Assembly (NCBI GenBank): GCA_003168265.1
Contig: PMSV01000015.1
Location: 19,561 to 83,560, forward strand
Source: Chitinophagaceae bacterium
Lineage (GTDB): Bacteria; Bacteroidota; Bacteroidia; Chitinophagales; Chitinophagaceae
Length of the DNA: 64,000 nucleotides
Direction: 5' to 3'
Shown here: positions 50,897 through 60,402 of the stretch, piece after piece
Numbering within the stretch: position 1 is the stretch's first letter
Layout of the letters: each line of letters begins with the position of its first letter
Made by a program: the position numbers and the translations under genes
The notes under the pieces: model-generated
What the model was told of the DNA's origin: nothing
Seen by the model: the letters and a program-made list of their open reading frames with translations, nothing else
Databases searched by the model: none

Positions 50897-52216
50897 CTAT
50901 TTTTTAGTTCGATTCCCCCAAGCGGGCATCGCCTCCAACACGTCAATAATATTATGCACCTTATCTGTATGGCAATCCTCCTGCCATCCGCCTCTGCCCG
51001 GATAAGTCGCCTGCTCATTCGGACAACCATCTGAATTAACCGCATAGAGACAATAATTGATGGCCTGCCAGGACAGCGCACGGTATTCATCCGAACCCGT
51101 AGCAGCAGTATAAATTGCCAGAACAGCTCCATAGGTCGAAAGTATTCCTCCCCAGGGATTTTTATCGTAATCCTGTTCCCCGCAAATGGGTATCCCAAGA
51201 CAAATGCCGCTGAAATTATTAATGACAAAATCGATCAGGGTTTTAGAATCGGACTGCCATGCGCTATCAATGCCTACCCTTTTTTCCAACAGGTAGCGCG
51301 CTAAATTCAAAGGCGCCCAGGCAGAACGGTTTGTCGTAGATTCATCATGATCCTCAAAGAACATATTCCAAAGAGCTCCATTCCTCTGAGTATCCGGAAT
51401 CTGGTACTTCAGTATCCAATTCCAGACCTTCCTTCGGGGCAAATCAAATTCTGTATAACCCAGATCGCTGAGTTCATCAAATAATCTCAGGATATAGGTC
51501 ATATTTCCTGAAACCGGGAAGCGCTCCTCACCTGTTCTATAATCCACACGAAAAGGCCAGGGAGAATGAAGAGAATCACCTGTTTTCATATTGGATACCA
51601 AAATCCGTCCATTATGTACAGCCTGATCCAGATAAATTTTATTCTTTGTTTCCTTATAAAGTAACACCAATGCATAGCCTGCAATTCCTCCTTTATCCGG
51701 TTCAACCTCATAGGGATGGTCAGCCTGCCTCCCGCAGTCGGCAGGCTGTGGGAAGCATCCAGCTATACCGGTGGACCTTGTAAATCCAGGATACTTTCCC
51801 TGATCAGGTGTATTGCATTCCTTCACCAGGTAATCTCCCATATATTCTGCCATCCGCAGAACTGCTTTATTCCTCCGGCCTTCATATACATAATATTTCA
51901 GCCAGGAAACAATGCCCATCCCATCCTGCATTGCCGGTATCATATCGTGACGTACCGAATCCGGTTGATAATTCCCATCCATAAAAGTCATACAAACAAA
52001 CATGGGATAACCATGTTCCAACGGGCATTTCAAATACCAGTCCATTTCAGATTTAAGAATCTCAACCCAAGGCTTCCAGGGCAATAGAAGTCCCATAGAA
52101 TCGTATACTGCCTTGTGATTTCCAATGATGATGGGTTGTCTCGCTGGTTGAGCTATTAAGGAAAAGGTCCCCCCTGTGATCATTATAAGAAGTAAGATAT
52201 ATTTAAAAGGAGTCAA
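50897..52216 (-). CDS. Secreted alpha/alpha-toroid protein, unknown specificity
   Basis: A 439-residue exported protein (signal peptide to about residue 22, SLIAQ). The body is helical with repeated aromatic stretches (MDWYLKCPLEHGYP, GYALVLLYKETKNKIYLDQA, GNMTYILRLFDELSDLGYTE, GGILSTYGAVLAIYTAATGS) that suggest an (alpha/alpha)6 barrel, as in many glycoside hydrolases, lyases and epimerases. Cys-containing loops (GIAGCFPQPADCGRQ) and CPNEQATYPGRGGWQEDCH may be disulfide-bonded. I could not assign a CAZy family; an unsaturated-glucuronyl-hydrolase-like or similar glycan-degrading role is possible. Single gene. Confidence 0.6.
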   Translation of the reverse strand: MTPFKYILLLIMITGGTFSLIAQPARQPIIIGNHKAVYDSMGLLLPWKPWVEILKSEMDWYLKCPLEHGYPMFVCMTFMDGNYQPDSVRHDMIPAMQDGMGIVSWLKYYVYEGRRNKAVLRMAEYMGDYLVKECNTPDQGKYPGFTRSTGIAGCFPQPADCGRQADHPYEVEPDKGGIAGYALVLLYKETKNKIYLDQAVHNGRILVSNMKTGDSLHSPWPFRVDYRTGEERFPVSGNMTYILRLFDELSDLGYTEFDLPRRKVWNWILKYQIPDTQRNGALWNMFFEDHDESTTNRSAWAPLNLARYLLEKRVGIDSAWQSDSKTLIDFVINNFSGICLGIPICGEQDYDKNPWGGILSTYGAVLAIYTAATGSDEYRALSWQAINYCLYAVNSDGCPNEQATYPGRGGWQEDCHTDKVHNIIDVLEAMPAWGNRTKK

Positions 52217-52390
52217 GGCATTAGGTGGTTAGAAATATAAATATACTCGATTATGCATATTTATACCGACTTCTGCTACTTCAAGCCATATGTGCAATTG
52301 CTTTAGGCTCATTAGTTGACTCAATCATGAAAATTGTAACCATGCATGCAATCCTGATTTTGACCATGGTAACGGATGAAACAAACGACT

Positions 52391-52552
52391 ATGAAAAAGT
52401 CAATGGTAATTATATTTGCATCATTGGCAATTGCAGGAGTTTGCCTTGCACAAAAGTCCTTAAATGCAATGGACTGCAGCCAAGGTTTACACTCATTCGT
52501 TGTTGTCTTAATAGATGAAGAAATTAGGGCATTTAGTACAATTAACAAATAA
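52391..52552 (+). CDS. Small secreted protein (53 residues)
   Basis: ATG at 52391, TAA at 52550-52552, 11 bases before the aldo/keto reductase gene. The product MKKSMVIIFASLAIAGVCLA is a textbook signal peptide with cleavage after CLA, leaving about 33 residues: QKSLNAMDCSQGLHSFVVVL and a short acidic tail. A longer frame over the same bases (52225-52518) lacks a coherent product. Family unknown. Confidence 0.6.
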   Translation: MKKSMVIIFASLAIAGVCLAQKSLNAMDCSQGLHSFVVVLIDEEIRAFSTINK

Positions 52553-52563
52553 AAACTCAAATC

Positions 52564-53574
52564 ATGGAATACAGAAAATTGGGTAATACAAGCATAGAAA
52601 TTTCAGCGATCACATTTGGCGCCTGGGCTATCGGAGGATGGATGTGGGGAGGATCTGAAAAAAAAGATGCGCTTGAAGCGATACAAGCATCCTACGACCA
52701 TGGCGTCACTTCGATCGATACTGCGCCAATTTACGGTCAGGGGAGAAGTGAAGAAATTGTTGGAGAAGCATTGCGCAGCCTGCCCCGACATAAAGTGCAT
52801 GTATTGACTAAATTCGGCATGCGCTGGGACGAGACAAAGGGTGCTTTTGCATTCAAAAGCGCCGACAATTCAGGAAATCCGATCGACATCTACAAGTATG
52901 CCGGTAAAGAAAGCATAATAAAAGAATGTGAAGACAGCCTTCGCCGCCTGGGCACGGATTATATCGACTTGTACCAGATCCATTGGCCTGATATTACGAC
53001 TCCGATAGCTGAGACTATGGAAGCGTTGTCACAACTTCTCAAACAAGGAAAGATCCTTGCTGCGGGTGTATGTAATTATTCAGCATCCGGGATGGCTGAG
53101 GCGGAAAGCACTTTGCCCCTGGCATCCAATCAGGTTCCCTACAGCATGGTGGAAAGGACTATCGAAAAAGAACTTGTTCCTTATTGCATCCAACACCATA
53201 AAGCAATTATTGCCTATAGTCCCCTCCAAAGGGGATTGTTGACGGGCAAGATCAAACCGGGTCATGTTTTTGCTTCAGGGGATCATCGCCCGACCACTAC
53301 TTTCTTTAAGCCGGAAAATATCCAACGAATAGATAATTTCCTCGACAAACTTCAACCCCTGGCAAAGTCAAAGAATGTCTTGCCTTCCCAACTGGTCATC
53401 CGCTGGACCATCGAGCAACCGGGGATTACTATTGCACTGGTAGGTGCACGTGATAAAGAACAGGCGATTCAAAATGCTAAAGCAATCGATGTGCATCTAT
53501 CTGCGAAGGAGATCCAATTTATCAATGGTGAATTGAAAAATCTGAAGCTTGTTACCGATGAAGTTCCTGTGTAA
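52564..53574 (+). CDS. Aldo/keto reductase
   Basis: A 336-residue NADPH-dependent (beta/alpha)8 oxidoreductase. The catalytic tetrad is visible as Asp in SIDTAPIYGQGRSEEIVG, Tyr in the same block, Lys in VLTKFGMRW and His in LYQIHWPD. The coenzyme end reads IVGARDKEQAIQNAKAI. The subgroup resembles the YajO/IolS/YdhF-type reductases of unknown aldehydes and sugars. It lies just after the small secreted protein and may share its promoter. Confidence 0.94.
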   Translation: MEYRKLGNTSIEISAITFGAWAIGGWMWGGSEKKDALEAIQASYDHGVTSIDTAPIYGQGRSEEIVGEALRSLPRHKVHVLTKFGMRWDETKGAFAFKSADNSGNPIDIYKYAGKESIIKECEDSLRRLGTDYIDLYQIHWPDITTPIAETMEALSQLLKQGKILAAGVCNYSASGMAEAESTLPLASNQVPYSMVERTIEKELVPYCIQHHKAIIAYSPLQRGLLTGKIKPGHVFASGDHRPTTTFFKPENIQRIDNFLDKLQPLAKSKNVLPSQLVIRWTIEQPGITIALVGARDKEQAIQNAKAIDVHLSAKEIQFINGELKNLKLVTDEVPV

Positions 53575-53717
53575 ACTTAAGCGCACCCAATTAGGGATCA
53601 TGGCCCAATATTCAAAATGCCTTTTAAGCGACAGAAACCGCCCGTTCAACGATTCACAGAGAAAAATACTGATAGAGATAAATAGCTTTATGTCTCAATC
53701 TTAAAAAAATAAAAATT

Positions 53718-54200
53718 ATGAAAAAGATTCTATTCGTTACAAGCATTATGCTCGTAACCGCCACAGTGACACTAGCTCAAAATAACTCAGCGCCAAGTTA
53801 TTTTCTTGAAAACCAGTTCTCAACAGATTTCCCAGGTGCAAAAAACGTCTCATTTACAGTTGAAAAAGAGCTCAGCAAAGTGTCTTTCACACTAGGCAAT
53901 GAAAAACTAAACGCATATTACGATGAGACAAACGAGTTGTTAGGCACCACAAAAAAAGAAACTTTTGCTGATTTACCTGATAATGCGAAATATGAAATCA
54001 TTAAAAAATATGCGGGCTATACCGTTGTCGATGTTATCAAGTTTGACGATATCGAAAATGAAAGTGTAGAACTGAGCAGTTATGGATCCTCTTTGAATGA
54101 GGCTGACAATTATTTTGTGGAACTGAAAAACGATGATAAGGCAATTGTAGTTAAAGTGGATTTGTCAGGTGGGGTCGATTATTTAAGGGATATGAAATAG
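53718..54200 (+). CDS. Secreted PepSY-like-domain protein
   Basis: A 160-residue exported protein. The signal peptide (MKKILFVTSIMLVTATVTLA) is followed by a domain with SYFLENQFSTDFPGAKNVSF, YDETNELLGTTKKETF, LPDNAKYEIIKKYAGYTVVD and NYFVELKNDDKAIVVKVDLS. This is the PepSY-like fold (DUF2874 type) found in many small Bacteroidota periplasmic proteins; function unknown. A perfect terminator follows the stop by 34 bases. Confidence 0.8.
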   Translation: MKKILFVTSIMLVTATVTLAQNNSAPSYFLENQFSTDFPGAKNVSFTVEKELSKVSFTLGNEKLNAYYDETNELLGTTKKETFADLPDNAKYEIIKKYAGYTVVDVIKFDDIENESVELSSYGSSLNEADNYFVELKNDDKAIVVKVDLSGGVDYLRDMK

Positions 54201-54234
54201 ACCTTTCAGGATATTTATATTCTATAGAAGAACT

Positions 54235-54257
54235 GCCGGACCATGTCCGGCTTTTTT
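54235..54257 (+). terminator. Terminator of the PepSY-like gene
   Basis: GCCGGAC (54235-54241), loop CAT, GTCCGGC (54245-54251), then six T's. Confidence 0.85.
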
Positions 54258-54265
54258 ATTGGTCT

Positions 54266-54709
54266 TCACTTATTTCTGCTGGCAATGAATATTAATATTC
54301 CAGCAAGAACAATAGAAATCAAGCCAAAGAATTTCGTAAGCAATCTGCCAATTATACAACTCATTAAAAAGGAATAACGACATACATACCATTAATGACC
54401 CTCAGGGCAAGTTCATGTCTGCTTTGCTTATTAAATCTTAAATACTGGGTTAAGTCAATAATCAACTGCGTTACATTGCCTGTCATTACTGTGGTTGGTG
54501 CAAGGGCCTCTTTCAAAAAGAAACGCCCATGGGCATTTTATCCGCGATGAAGAAATTTGATTTGTAATGATGTCATAAACCAAAACAACCAAGTTGCCTG
54601 TTATATGAGCAGAAAACAGCCTATCTGCTCTGACAAATGTTGAAGTATCAGCATATCCTGCTACAAAGCTTAAGATGCTGGACGTTATCGTGATTTTATT
54701 TATGCTCAT
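54266..54709 (-). pseudogene. Decayed YoaK/DUF1275 membrane protein gene
   Basis: Three pieces of a DUF1275 protein survive in different frames on the minus strand: LSFVAGYADTSTFVR and FSAHITGNLVVLVYDII near 54600-54709; PTTVMTGNVTQLIIDLTQYL near 54420-54500; and CIIGRLLTKFFGLISIVLAG with LIFIAS near 54270-54360. The order is that of an intact gene, but a large internal part is deleted between pieces one and two, and a one-base shift after the codons for VVIPF separates two and three. Intact members are about 220-240 residues. Confidence 0.8.
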
Positions 54710-54766
54710 GTTTATGCCTGGTTACTAAACGAAATTAATTCCAGATGATCCTTATTTATCATTTTG

Positions 54767-54961
54767 CTACGCGTCATTAGATTGCCTTAGATAGCTCCTT
54801 AGGAGTAAGGCAAGAAGGAAAATACAAACTAAGATTCCTGCGACGATCAGTATTAATACCCATCTGTTTGCACCAAAGTCAAACCTCTGAAGAAAAACAA
54901 AACTGAGAAATACCAATAGTATCGTATCGACGAAAAATAATATCGTATAAACTGACTTCAT
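54767..54961 (-). CDS. Small two-helix membrane protein
   Basis: A 64-residue protein with two hydrophobic helices (TILFFVDTILLVFLSFVFL and WVLILIVAGILVCIFLLALL) joined by QRFDFGANR, ending in a basic then polar tail RSYLRQSNDA. Family not recognised. It has its own start and stop and typical membrane-protein composition; it may be a real small gene. Confidence 0.5.
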   Translation of the reverse strand: MKSVYTILFFVDTILLVFLSFVFLQRFDFGANRWVLILIVAGILVCIFLLALLLRSYLRQSNDA

Positions 54962-55264
54962 AAAATTAGAAATTCAAAGGTAAATTTTAGCTTAAAATAG
55001 GTGAAATTCTAATCGTTCAAAAGGCAAACTAAGTAGTCGAAATCAGAGAAATTATTCAACGCTACGAATCAAATGTAAACCGACAGGTTTTGGCGCTCCA
55101 ACGACAATTCCCGCCATTTCGTCGTTTACACATCATGAAATGATCATCTGCCATTTACCTTTGAATTACAAATAAATTAAAAAGTTTTCTCGGAGCAGTT
55201 AGTTTTGGTCAGAGGCTGCATTTCCATGCGGCCTTTTTTTAAGGGAAATCTTTAATTTTAGGAC
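54962..55264. other. Upstream region of the LytTR regulator
   Basis: 303 bases. It contains a strong terminator (55214-55240) only 25 bases before the regulator start. A TTTG at about 55161 upstream could belong to a short transcript ending there or to an attenuated leader. Confidence 0.5.
55214..55240 (+). terminator. Terminator/attenuator before the LytTR gene
   Basis: GGCTGCAT (55214-55221) pairs with ATGCGGCC (55226-55233), one G-T pair, loop TTCC, then seven T's. No gene on the plus strand ends before it. Confidence 0.7.
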
Positions 55265-55960
55265 ATGAATGCGCTGATCATAGACGATAATAAGATCGCC
55301 AGAACAACGATCCGGCAACTCGCAGGCAAGATTACTGATCTTACCATTATAGCGGAATGTTCAAGCGCGATGGATGCTTATAATCTGCTTCTTACTCAAA
55401 CAGTGGACCTGCTGTTTCTTGATATAGAAATGCCAGGAATGTCCGGGCTGGAGCTGACCAAAAACCTTGCAAACAAACGGCCTGTCATTATTTTTATCAC
55501 TTCAAAAAAAGAATATGCTGCGGACGCCTTTGATTTAAATGTTGTTGACTATGTTGTGAAGCCACTGACCAGTTCGCGATTTATACAAGCAATTGATAAA
55601 GCCCGGGATGTATTGGAAAGCAGCAGGGAAGAAGTGAAAATAAAAGAGGATGAGTTCATTTTTATCCGTGACTCCAATATAGTGCGAAGGTTGAAACTGG
55701 ATAAGATCCTATATGCCGAAGCAATGGGGGATTACGTCAAATTGTGTACTTCGGAAAAATTTTATGCCATTCATACGACGCTAAAAGCCGTCGAAGAACG
55801 TTTGCCTGCTTCTAACTTCCTCAGGGTTCACCGTTCCTATATAGTAGCTTTGAATAAGATCGACGGAATGGAAAGTGGCGTGTTGTTGGTGAATGGAAAG
55901 CCGCTACCTGTTGCTGATGCTTATCGCAATACATTAAACAAGAGGATGAATATCCTTTAG
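55265..55960 (+). CDS. LytTR-family response regulator
   Basis: A 231-residue regulator. Receiver at 1-120: ALIIDDNKIARTTIRQL, LLFLDIEMPGMSGLEL with the phosphoacceptor Asp, FITSKKEYAADAF and DYVVKPL. LytTR DNA-binding domain at about 135-230: FIFIRDSNIVRRLKLDKILY, EAMGDYVKLCTSEKFYAIHT and FLRVHRSYIVALNKID. Such regulators in Bacteroidota usually pair with LytS-type kinases; here the partner is the hybrid kinase 21 bases downstream. A terminator 25 bases before the start may regulate it. Confidence 0.95.
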   Translation: MNALIIDDNKIARTTIRQLAGKITDLTIIAECSSAMDAYNLLLTQTVDLLFLDIEMPGMSGLELTKNLANKRPVIIFITSKKEYAADAFDLNVVDYVVKPLTSSRFIQAIDKARDVLESSREEVKIKEDEFIFIRDSNIVRRLKLDKILYAEAMGDYVKLCTSEKFYAIHTTLKAVEERLPASNFLRVHRSYIVALNKIDGMESGVLLVNGKPLPVADAYRNTLNKRMNIL

Positions 55961-55981
55961 TGCAAGGAAATATCATTTGCT

Positions 55982-58186
55982 ATGACCAGTAACCGCTTCA
56001 TATATTTTATTCTTACAGCATTTATTACTGGCAACCTATTGCTCATTTTCATGCAATACAACACTGTGAAGAATATAGATAACCTGATTGGGGGGAATGA
56101 AAAATTGCTGCAGGAACTGCAGGTGAGCAATGAACTGCGTGAAATCGAAAGAGACCTCCTTTCAACTGAAAGCAAAATAAGGGGTGCTATCGCGACAAAC
56201 GACACTTCATATCTGAAAGAAATAGATAATCGGATTGCTGAAACAAATGGGTACCTGGACTCATTAAAATTGGTCAGTGACCAGGATAGTACACTAAAAC
56301 ATATTATACGCCTCCATGAAATAGCTGATGAAAAAATGGCATTTAAAAACCGGGTTTTAGACAGCTTCAATTATTCAGGCAGGATTCCTACAGCAAGTTT
56401 TAAATATTTCCTTCAGCCCAGGATGCATATCAATGATGAAACAAACGATCTCAGTTATAAACTTACTGAAAGCCGTCGGCGATTATTGGACTCCCTTTCA
56501 ATCTCGGTAAGCCGCAGTGGTAAAAAGGCCCGCACCCTTGGTACAATTATGATAGTAGCCGTTTTAATAAGTGAGGCTTGTCTATTTTGGTATATAATCA
56601 CCAGAATAAAACGACAAAATCAATTAATTAAAGAGTTGGATGCATCTGAAAAAAAGCTACGGGAGGTTTCCATGATAAAGGAAAATTTCATGGCCAATAT
56701 GAGTCATGAAATCCGAACGCCGATGAATTCCGTTTTGGGATTCACTCATCTGTTGGAATCTAAGAATCAGGATCCGGAATTAGCAGAATTTGTGAATTCG
56801 ATCCGTATAGCAGGAGAGAATCTACTTACTATCATCAATGATATACTAGATATTTCCAAAATCGAAGCCGGCATGATCAGAATTGAAACAGTACCCTTTA
56901 GTATCGGTGGAATCTTACATTCGATTCAAATTCTTTTTGCAGAAAAAATCAAGGAAAAAGGCTTGGGTTTAACTTGTTCAATTGATGAGGACATTCCGGA
57001 AATGCTCTCGGGCGACGCTACCCGCCTTACACAAATCCTGGTGAATATGATAGGAAATGCAGTGAAGTTCACCCCGAAAGGAACAATACATATTGCTGTG
57101 GAGAACAAGGGAATAACAGGAAACCTTACACGCGTTGGATTTATAATCAGGGATACTGGCATCGGAATTGCCAGGGAAAAATTATCCGACATCTTTGAAA
57201 GGTTCAAACAGGCGGAAGATTCGATCACGAGAAATTACGGTGGTACCGGACTGGGATTGTCAATCGCAAAAGATCTCATATTGATTCAAAACGGCGAGAT
57301 CGAAGTGGAAAGCGAGGAGGGGATAGGAACTACCTTCCGGTTTAGCATCCCCTATGAAATAGCATCTGCAAATTTGCAATCTTTAAAATTGCCTCAGACA
57401 ACAGAATGGGGATACTCTGAATGGAAATATACACATATTCTGGTAGTGGACGATAATGAAATGAATCAAAACCTGCTTAAGCATTTGCTTAAAAAATGGA
57501 ATTTCACTTTTGAAATGGCAAATAATGGATTCGAGGCATTGGAAAAACTGAAAATTTCTAAATACGATCTTATTTTAATGGACGTACAGATGCCCTTAAT
57601 GGATGGCTACACAGCCACCCGGGAAATACGTACGAAACTAAAGTCGGATATTCCAATCGTTGCCATGACAGCCCATGCCTTTCCAGGTGAACGCGAAAAA
57701 TGCCTGAATTACGGCATGAATGAATATATCGCAAAACCAATCAACGAGCAGGAGCTTTCCCGGATTTTAAGTGAGTTCCCGGGAATAAAATCAGGGGCCG
57801 CAAACATCCTGGAAAACCCGAAAAAGGTGGAAGCTAACGGCTATCAATATATCAATTTAGAATGCATGCAGGAAATAAGCGGCGGTGATAAACAATATGA
57901 AAGAACAATTACAACACTATTCCTTGAGACTATACCCCTTGATTTAGAAATGCTTGATTCGGCACTCGTAAAAAAAGACCTGATCAGGCTTCGGCAAACA
58001 GCCCATGAAATGAAAACAAATGTGTCGGTAATGGGTTTGTCAGAAAAACTTCAGTTTTATTTAGATGAATTGGAATATGCACCATTCGATGATATACATT
58101 TTCGACAAACCATCCTGGCCATAAAAACGATTTGCCTCAACGCGTTACCTGAAGCACGGCATTTTTATTCAACGCTCTCGCAGTAG
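55982..58186 (+). CDS. Hybrid sensor histidine kinase with receiver and HPt domains
   Basis: A 734-residue membrane kinase with a full internal phosphorelay. Transmembrane helices at about 4-22 and 185-205 flank a helical CHASE3-like periplasmic domain. The kinase core has FMANMSHEIRTPMNSVLGFT with phosphoacceptor His242, the N-box VNMIGNAVKFTPKG, IRDTGIGIAREKL and GGTGLGLSIAKDLI. The receiver (about 480-600) carries Asp534 in ILMDVQMPLMDGYT and AKPINEQEL. The C-terminal HPt domain has His675 in LRQTAHEMKTNVSVMG. The relay output is probably the LytTR regulator encoded just upstream. Confidence 0.94.
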   Translation: MTSNRFIYFILTAFITGNLLLIFMQYNTVKNIDNLIGGNEKLLQELQVSNELREIERDLLSTESKIRGAIATNDTSYLKEIDNRIAETNGYLDSLKLVSDQDSTLKHIIRLHEIADEKMAFKNRVLDSFNYSGRIPTASFKYFLQPRMHINDETNDLSYKLTESRRRLLDSLSISVSRSGKKARTLGTIMIVAVLISEACLFWYIITRIKRQNQLIKELDASEKKLREVSMIKENFMANMSHEIRTPMNSVLGFTHLLESKNQDPELAEFVNSIRIAGENLLTIINDILDISKIEAGMIRIETVPFSIGGILHSIQILFAEKIKEKGLGLTCSIDEDIPEMLSGDATRLTQILVNMIGNAVKFTPKGTIHIAVENKGITGNLTRVGFIIRDTGIGIAREKLSDIFERFKQAEDSITRNYGGTGLGLSIAKDLILIQNGEIEVESEEGIGTTFRFSIPYEIASANLQSLKLPQTTEWGYSEWKYTHILVVDDNEMNQNLLKHLLKKWNFTFEMANNGFEALEKLKISKYDLILMDVQMPLMDGYTATREIRTKLKSDIPIVAMTAHAFPGEREKCLNYGMNEYIAKPINEQELSRILSEFPGIKSGAANILENPKKVEANGYQYINLECMQEISGGDKQYERTITTLFLETIPLDLEMLDSALVKKDLIRLRQTAHEMKTNVSVMGLSEKLQFYLDELEYAPFDDIHFRQTILAIKTICLNALPEARHFYSTLSQ

Positions 58187-58284
58187 CCTTAACAACTATT
58201 ATGAAATCGCACTGCTTTCAATCCCTTTATGCAATGCATCAGCTTCCAGAAATCTCCCAAACTGCTTGAATTAACGACGGCACT

Positions 58285-59412
58285 TCAATGTTGAACCCTT
58301 CCCCCTGTCAATACAGAATACATTCCAGGCATACCCTTTCTTATCATCATCGCAGTCAAGAGACAAAAACATAGAAGCACTAATGGCAGGAGTAGATAAG
58401 TCACCAGCCTGTAATCCGGAATCCCGTGCAACAGTGGGAGTGTTGCAATAATAGCATAGGCCACAAGAGGGGCATGTAAGACATAGATCATAAATGAGTA
58501 GGAGCAGATCCTGACAAACCATTTCTTCCCCATCAACCATCTCACAAAAAATTCACTTTCAAACCACATAGCAATCAGTCCACTGAACGCAACTATTTTA
58601 TGCAAGAAAAGAAGCAGAGGGAAAATAGCATTCCCAAAAATTCCGAAACCGAGGAACGCAAGAAATGTTTTCAAAACGGCAACAATCACAAACACAATGC
58701 CCCACCACCAGGGATTAAGCCATTTGCCCGGCACTTGGATATCAAAGTTCTTTTTTTGGAGCCAAATCCCCACTGAAAAAAATAGCAAGCCTTCTCCCTC
58801 AGCAAAAAGGAATCCGATATTCGAAAGCCAAAACAAAACCAAAATGGGAAATAAAACCTTAGGCCAGTTTTGTATTGCCCAACGCAAAACGGGGTAGGCA
58901 AGATTATAAATGAACAAAACGCGCAAAAACCACAATTGATAAGAAACTGGGACGAAGATCCAGCGCAGGATCAACTCATACCATTTATAATCGTGCAGCA
59001 GGATGCGGTTATTACTCAAGGTCATCAGTTGGGTCTTCAGAACGATATTCCTGCCATAAAAAGAAAACTCCAGGATATAGGTAAAAAGAAGACCCACTGC
59101 ACTCCATATGAGATAAGGTACAATCAGGTTTTGGAACCGTCTCCCGATGCTCTTGCGGTAAGGCCGATCATCGTGAGCAGCATACAACCAACCGGAAATA
59201 GAGAAGAACAAGGGAATAAAAAAACGGAACAACCCATTCGAGAACAGGTACTCAACAAAACTGGTTACAGTCAGCTTCTCTCCAACAATCGTAAAAGGCT
59301 GGAGATACCGAAGGTTTAGGTTATACGAATGGACAAAAAGCAACATCACCATCGACAAAAAAAACCAACATTTGAATTTTTGGCTGACAACAGGGTCTAT
59401 TGGGGCTGGCAT
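58285..59412 (-). CDS. Acyltransferase family 3 membrane protein
   Basis: A 375-residue integral membrane protein with about ten helices. The front shows the acyltransferase-3 pattern FFIPLFFSISGWLYAAHDDR and RFQNLIVPYLIWSAVGLLFT; later SYQLWFLRVLFIYNLAYPVL and SYSFMIYVLHAPLVAY are further family blocks. Such enzymes transfer acyl groups (often acetyl or succinyl) to surface sugars, peptides or lipids. The usual catalytic His near the N-terminus is at FVHSYN. An exact 251-bp internal piece of this gene (58895-59145) reappears at the right edge of the window. Confidence 0.88.
   Translation of the reverse strand: MPAPIDPVVSQKFKCWFFLSMVMLLFVHSYNLNLRYLQPFTIVGEKLTVTSFVEYLFSNGLFRFFIPLFFSISGWLYAAHDDRPYRKSIGRRFQNLIVPYLIWSAVGLLFTYILEFSFYGRNIVLKTQLMTLSNNRILLHDYKWYELILRWIFVPVSYQLWFLRVLFIYNLAYPVLRWAIQNWPKVLFPILVLFWLSNIGFLFAEGEGLLFFSVGIWLQKKNFDIQVPGKWLNPWWWGIVFVIVAVLKTFLAFLGFGIFGNAIFPLLLFLHKIVAFSGLIAMWFESEFFVRWLMGKKWFVRICSYSFMIYVLHAPLVAYAIIATLPLLHGIPDYRLVTYLLLPLVLLCFCLLTAMMIRKGMPGMYSVLTGGRVQH
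58895..59145. repeat. Exact direct repeat, copy 1 (inside the acyltransferase gene)
   Basis: 251 bases identical to 63750-64000 in the same orientation. The sequence before the repeat differs (GGGG here, CCAC there); its right end in copy 2 is the window edge, so the true length is unknown. Confidence 0.97.
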
Positions 59413-59727
59413 TACCTTTTTTTTGCAGACTCAATATAGTTATAAATTGTCCGGGGTTATCACGCGTACATGCTGGAAGGGATGGCAATCTGTGATAAGC
59501 CGGTTTTTCCCGGTAATCTCTTCGTTATTTTAAGAGCTTACGAAGGGTTCTTCTATTTAATTAGATTAACTACCGGAACTTCTTGATTCTCATTTAATGA
59601 GGTTCGCTTGAATAATGCCAAGCCTGGTGGTTGCCGCCTATTACTCATAAGAAGCTATCGGGCAACTGAATTCCCCTCTCCTGCGTTTAATAATTAAAGA
59701 CTTACATATTTTCATCAGAAAGGCAAA
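59413..59727. other. Divergent intergenic region
   Basis: 315 bases between the acyltransferase and the AT-rich methyltransferase gene; no convincing structure seen. Confidence 0.4.
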
Positions 59728-60402
59728 ATGATACCGACAACTTCTTATTATGATATTATTGCTAAGGATTATAATAGCCACATGACAATATCAGATAATA
59801 ATATCCGTAACTATACAATAAAATCATTTAAGGATAATATTCCCAATGGCAATATACTGGATTTCGGAGGTGGCACGGGTCTTGATCTGCCATTTCTGGT
59901 TCCTGATAAATATAAAGTCCAGTTTCTGGAACCTTCTCTTAACATGAGGGCAATAGCAAAAAATTCGCTCCCTGAAAATATAAGTACATTATCCTTTCTT
60001 GAAGAAAATATAGACTTTCATAATTGGTCTGAAACCAACCTTCCCTTTAAAGAAAAAATGAATGGCATTCTGGCAAACTTTGCAGTTTTGAATTGCATAC
60101 CGGATCTTGACTGTTTATTTGAAAAACTATCCTTAATCTGTGCCGGCAACTGCTATATTCACGCAACTATTCTCGACACGCACCCGATAAAAATGCTCAA
60201 AACACATTCTATGAAAGCAGCTCTAAAAATCCTGCTAAATAAAAAATTAATAAGATTAAATAAATTTAATGGCATTATTCAGGAAGTCTATCTGCACCCA
60301 ATACAGAAATACAAATCTGCTGCAAATGAATATTTTAATCTTATTTCTTATTCCCCAATTCCTTCGTCAGAATTCGCATTGCTTATTCTATTAAAGAAAT
60401 GA
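59728..60402 (+). CDS. Class I SAM-dependent methyltransferase
   Basis: A 224-residue methyltransferase. Motif I is NILDFGGGTGLDLPFLV, followed by VQFLEPSLNMRAIAK and ILANFAVLNCIPDLDCLFEK. The start MIPTTSYYDIIAKDYNSHMT is typical for type 11/12 members. It is notably AT-rich compared with the genes at 35-53 kb, as are the next two genes. It overlaps the flavin-reductase-like gene by 4 bases, implying translational coupling and a joint role, perhaps in modifying a surface or secondary metabolite. Confidence 0.88.
   Translation: MIPTTSYYDIIAKDYNSHMTISDNNIRNYTIKSFKDNIPNGNILDFGGGTGLDLPFLVPDKYKVQFLEPSLNMRAIAKNSLPENISTLSFLEENIDFHNWSETNLPFKEKMNGILANFAVLNCIPDLDCLFEKLSLICAGNCYIHATILDTHPIKMLKTHSMKAALKILLNKKLIRLNKFNGIIQEVYLHPIQKYKSAANEYFNLISYSPIPSSEFALLILLKK

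Noticed and set aside
52225..52518. 97-codon plus-strand frame
   Set aside because: Overlaps the better small secreted protein at 52391 in another frame; composition is incoherent.
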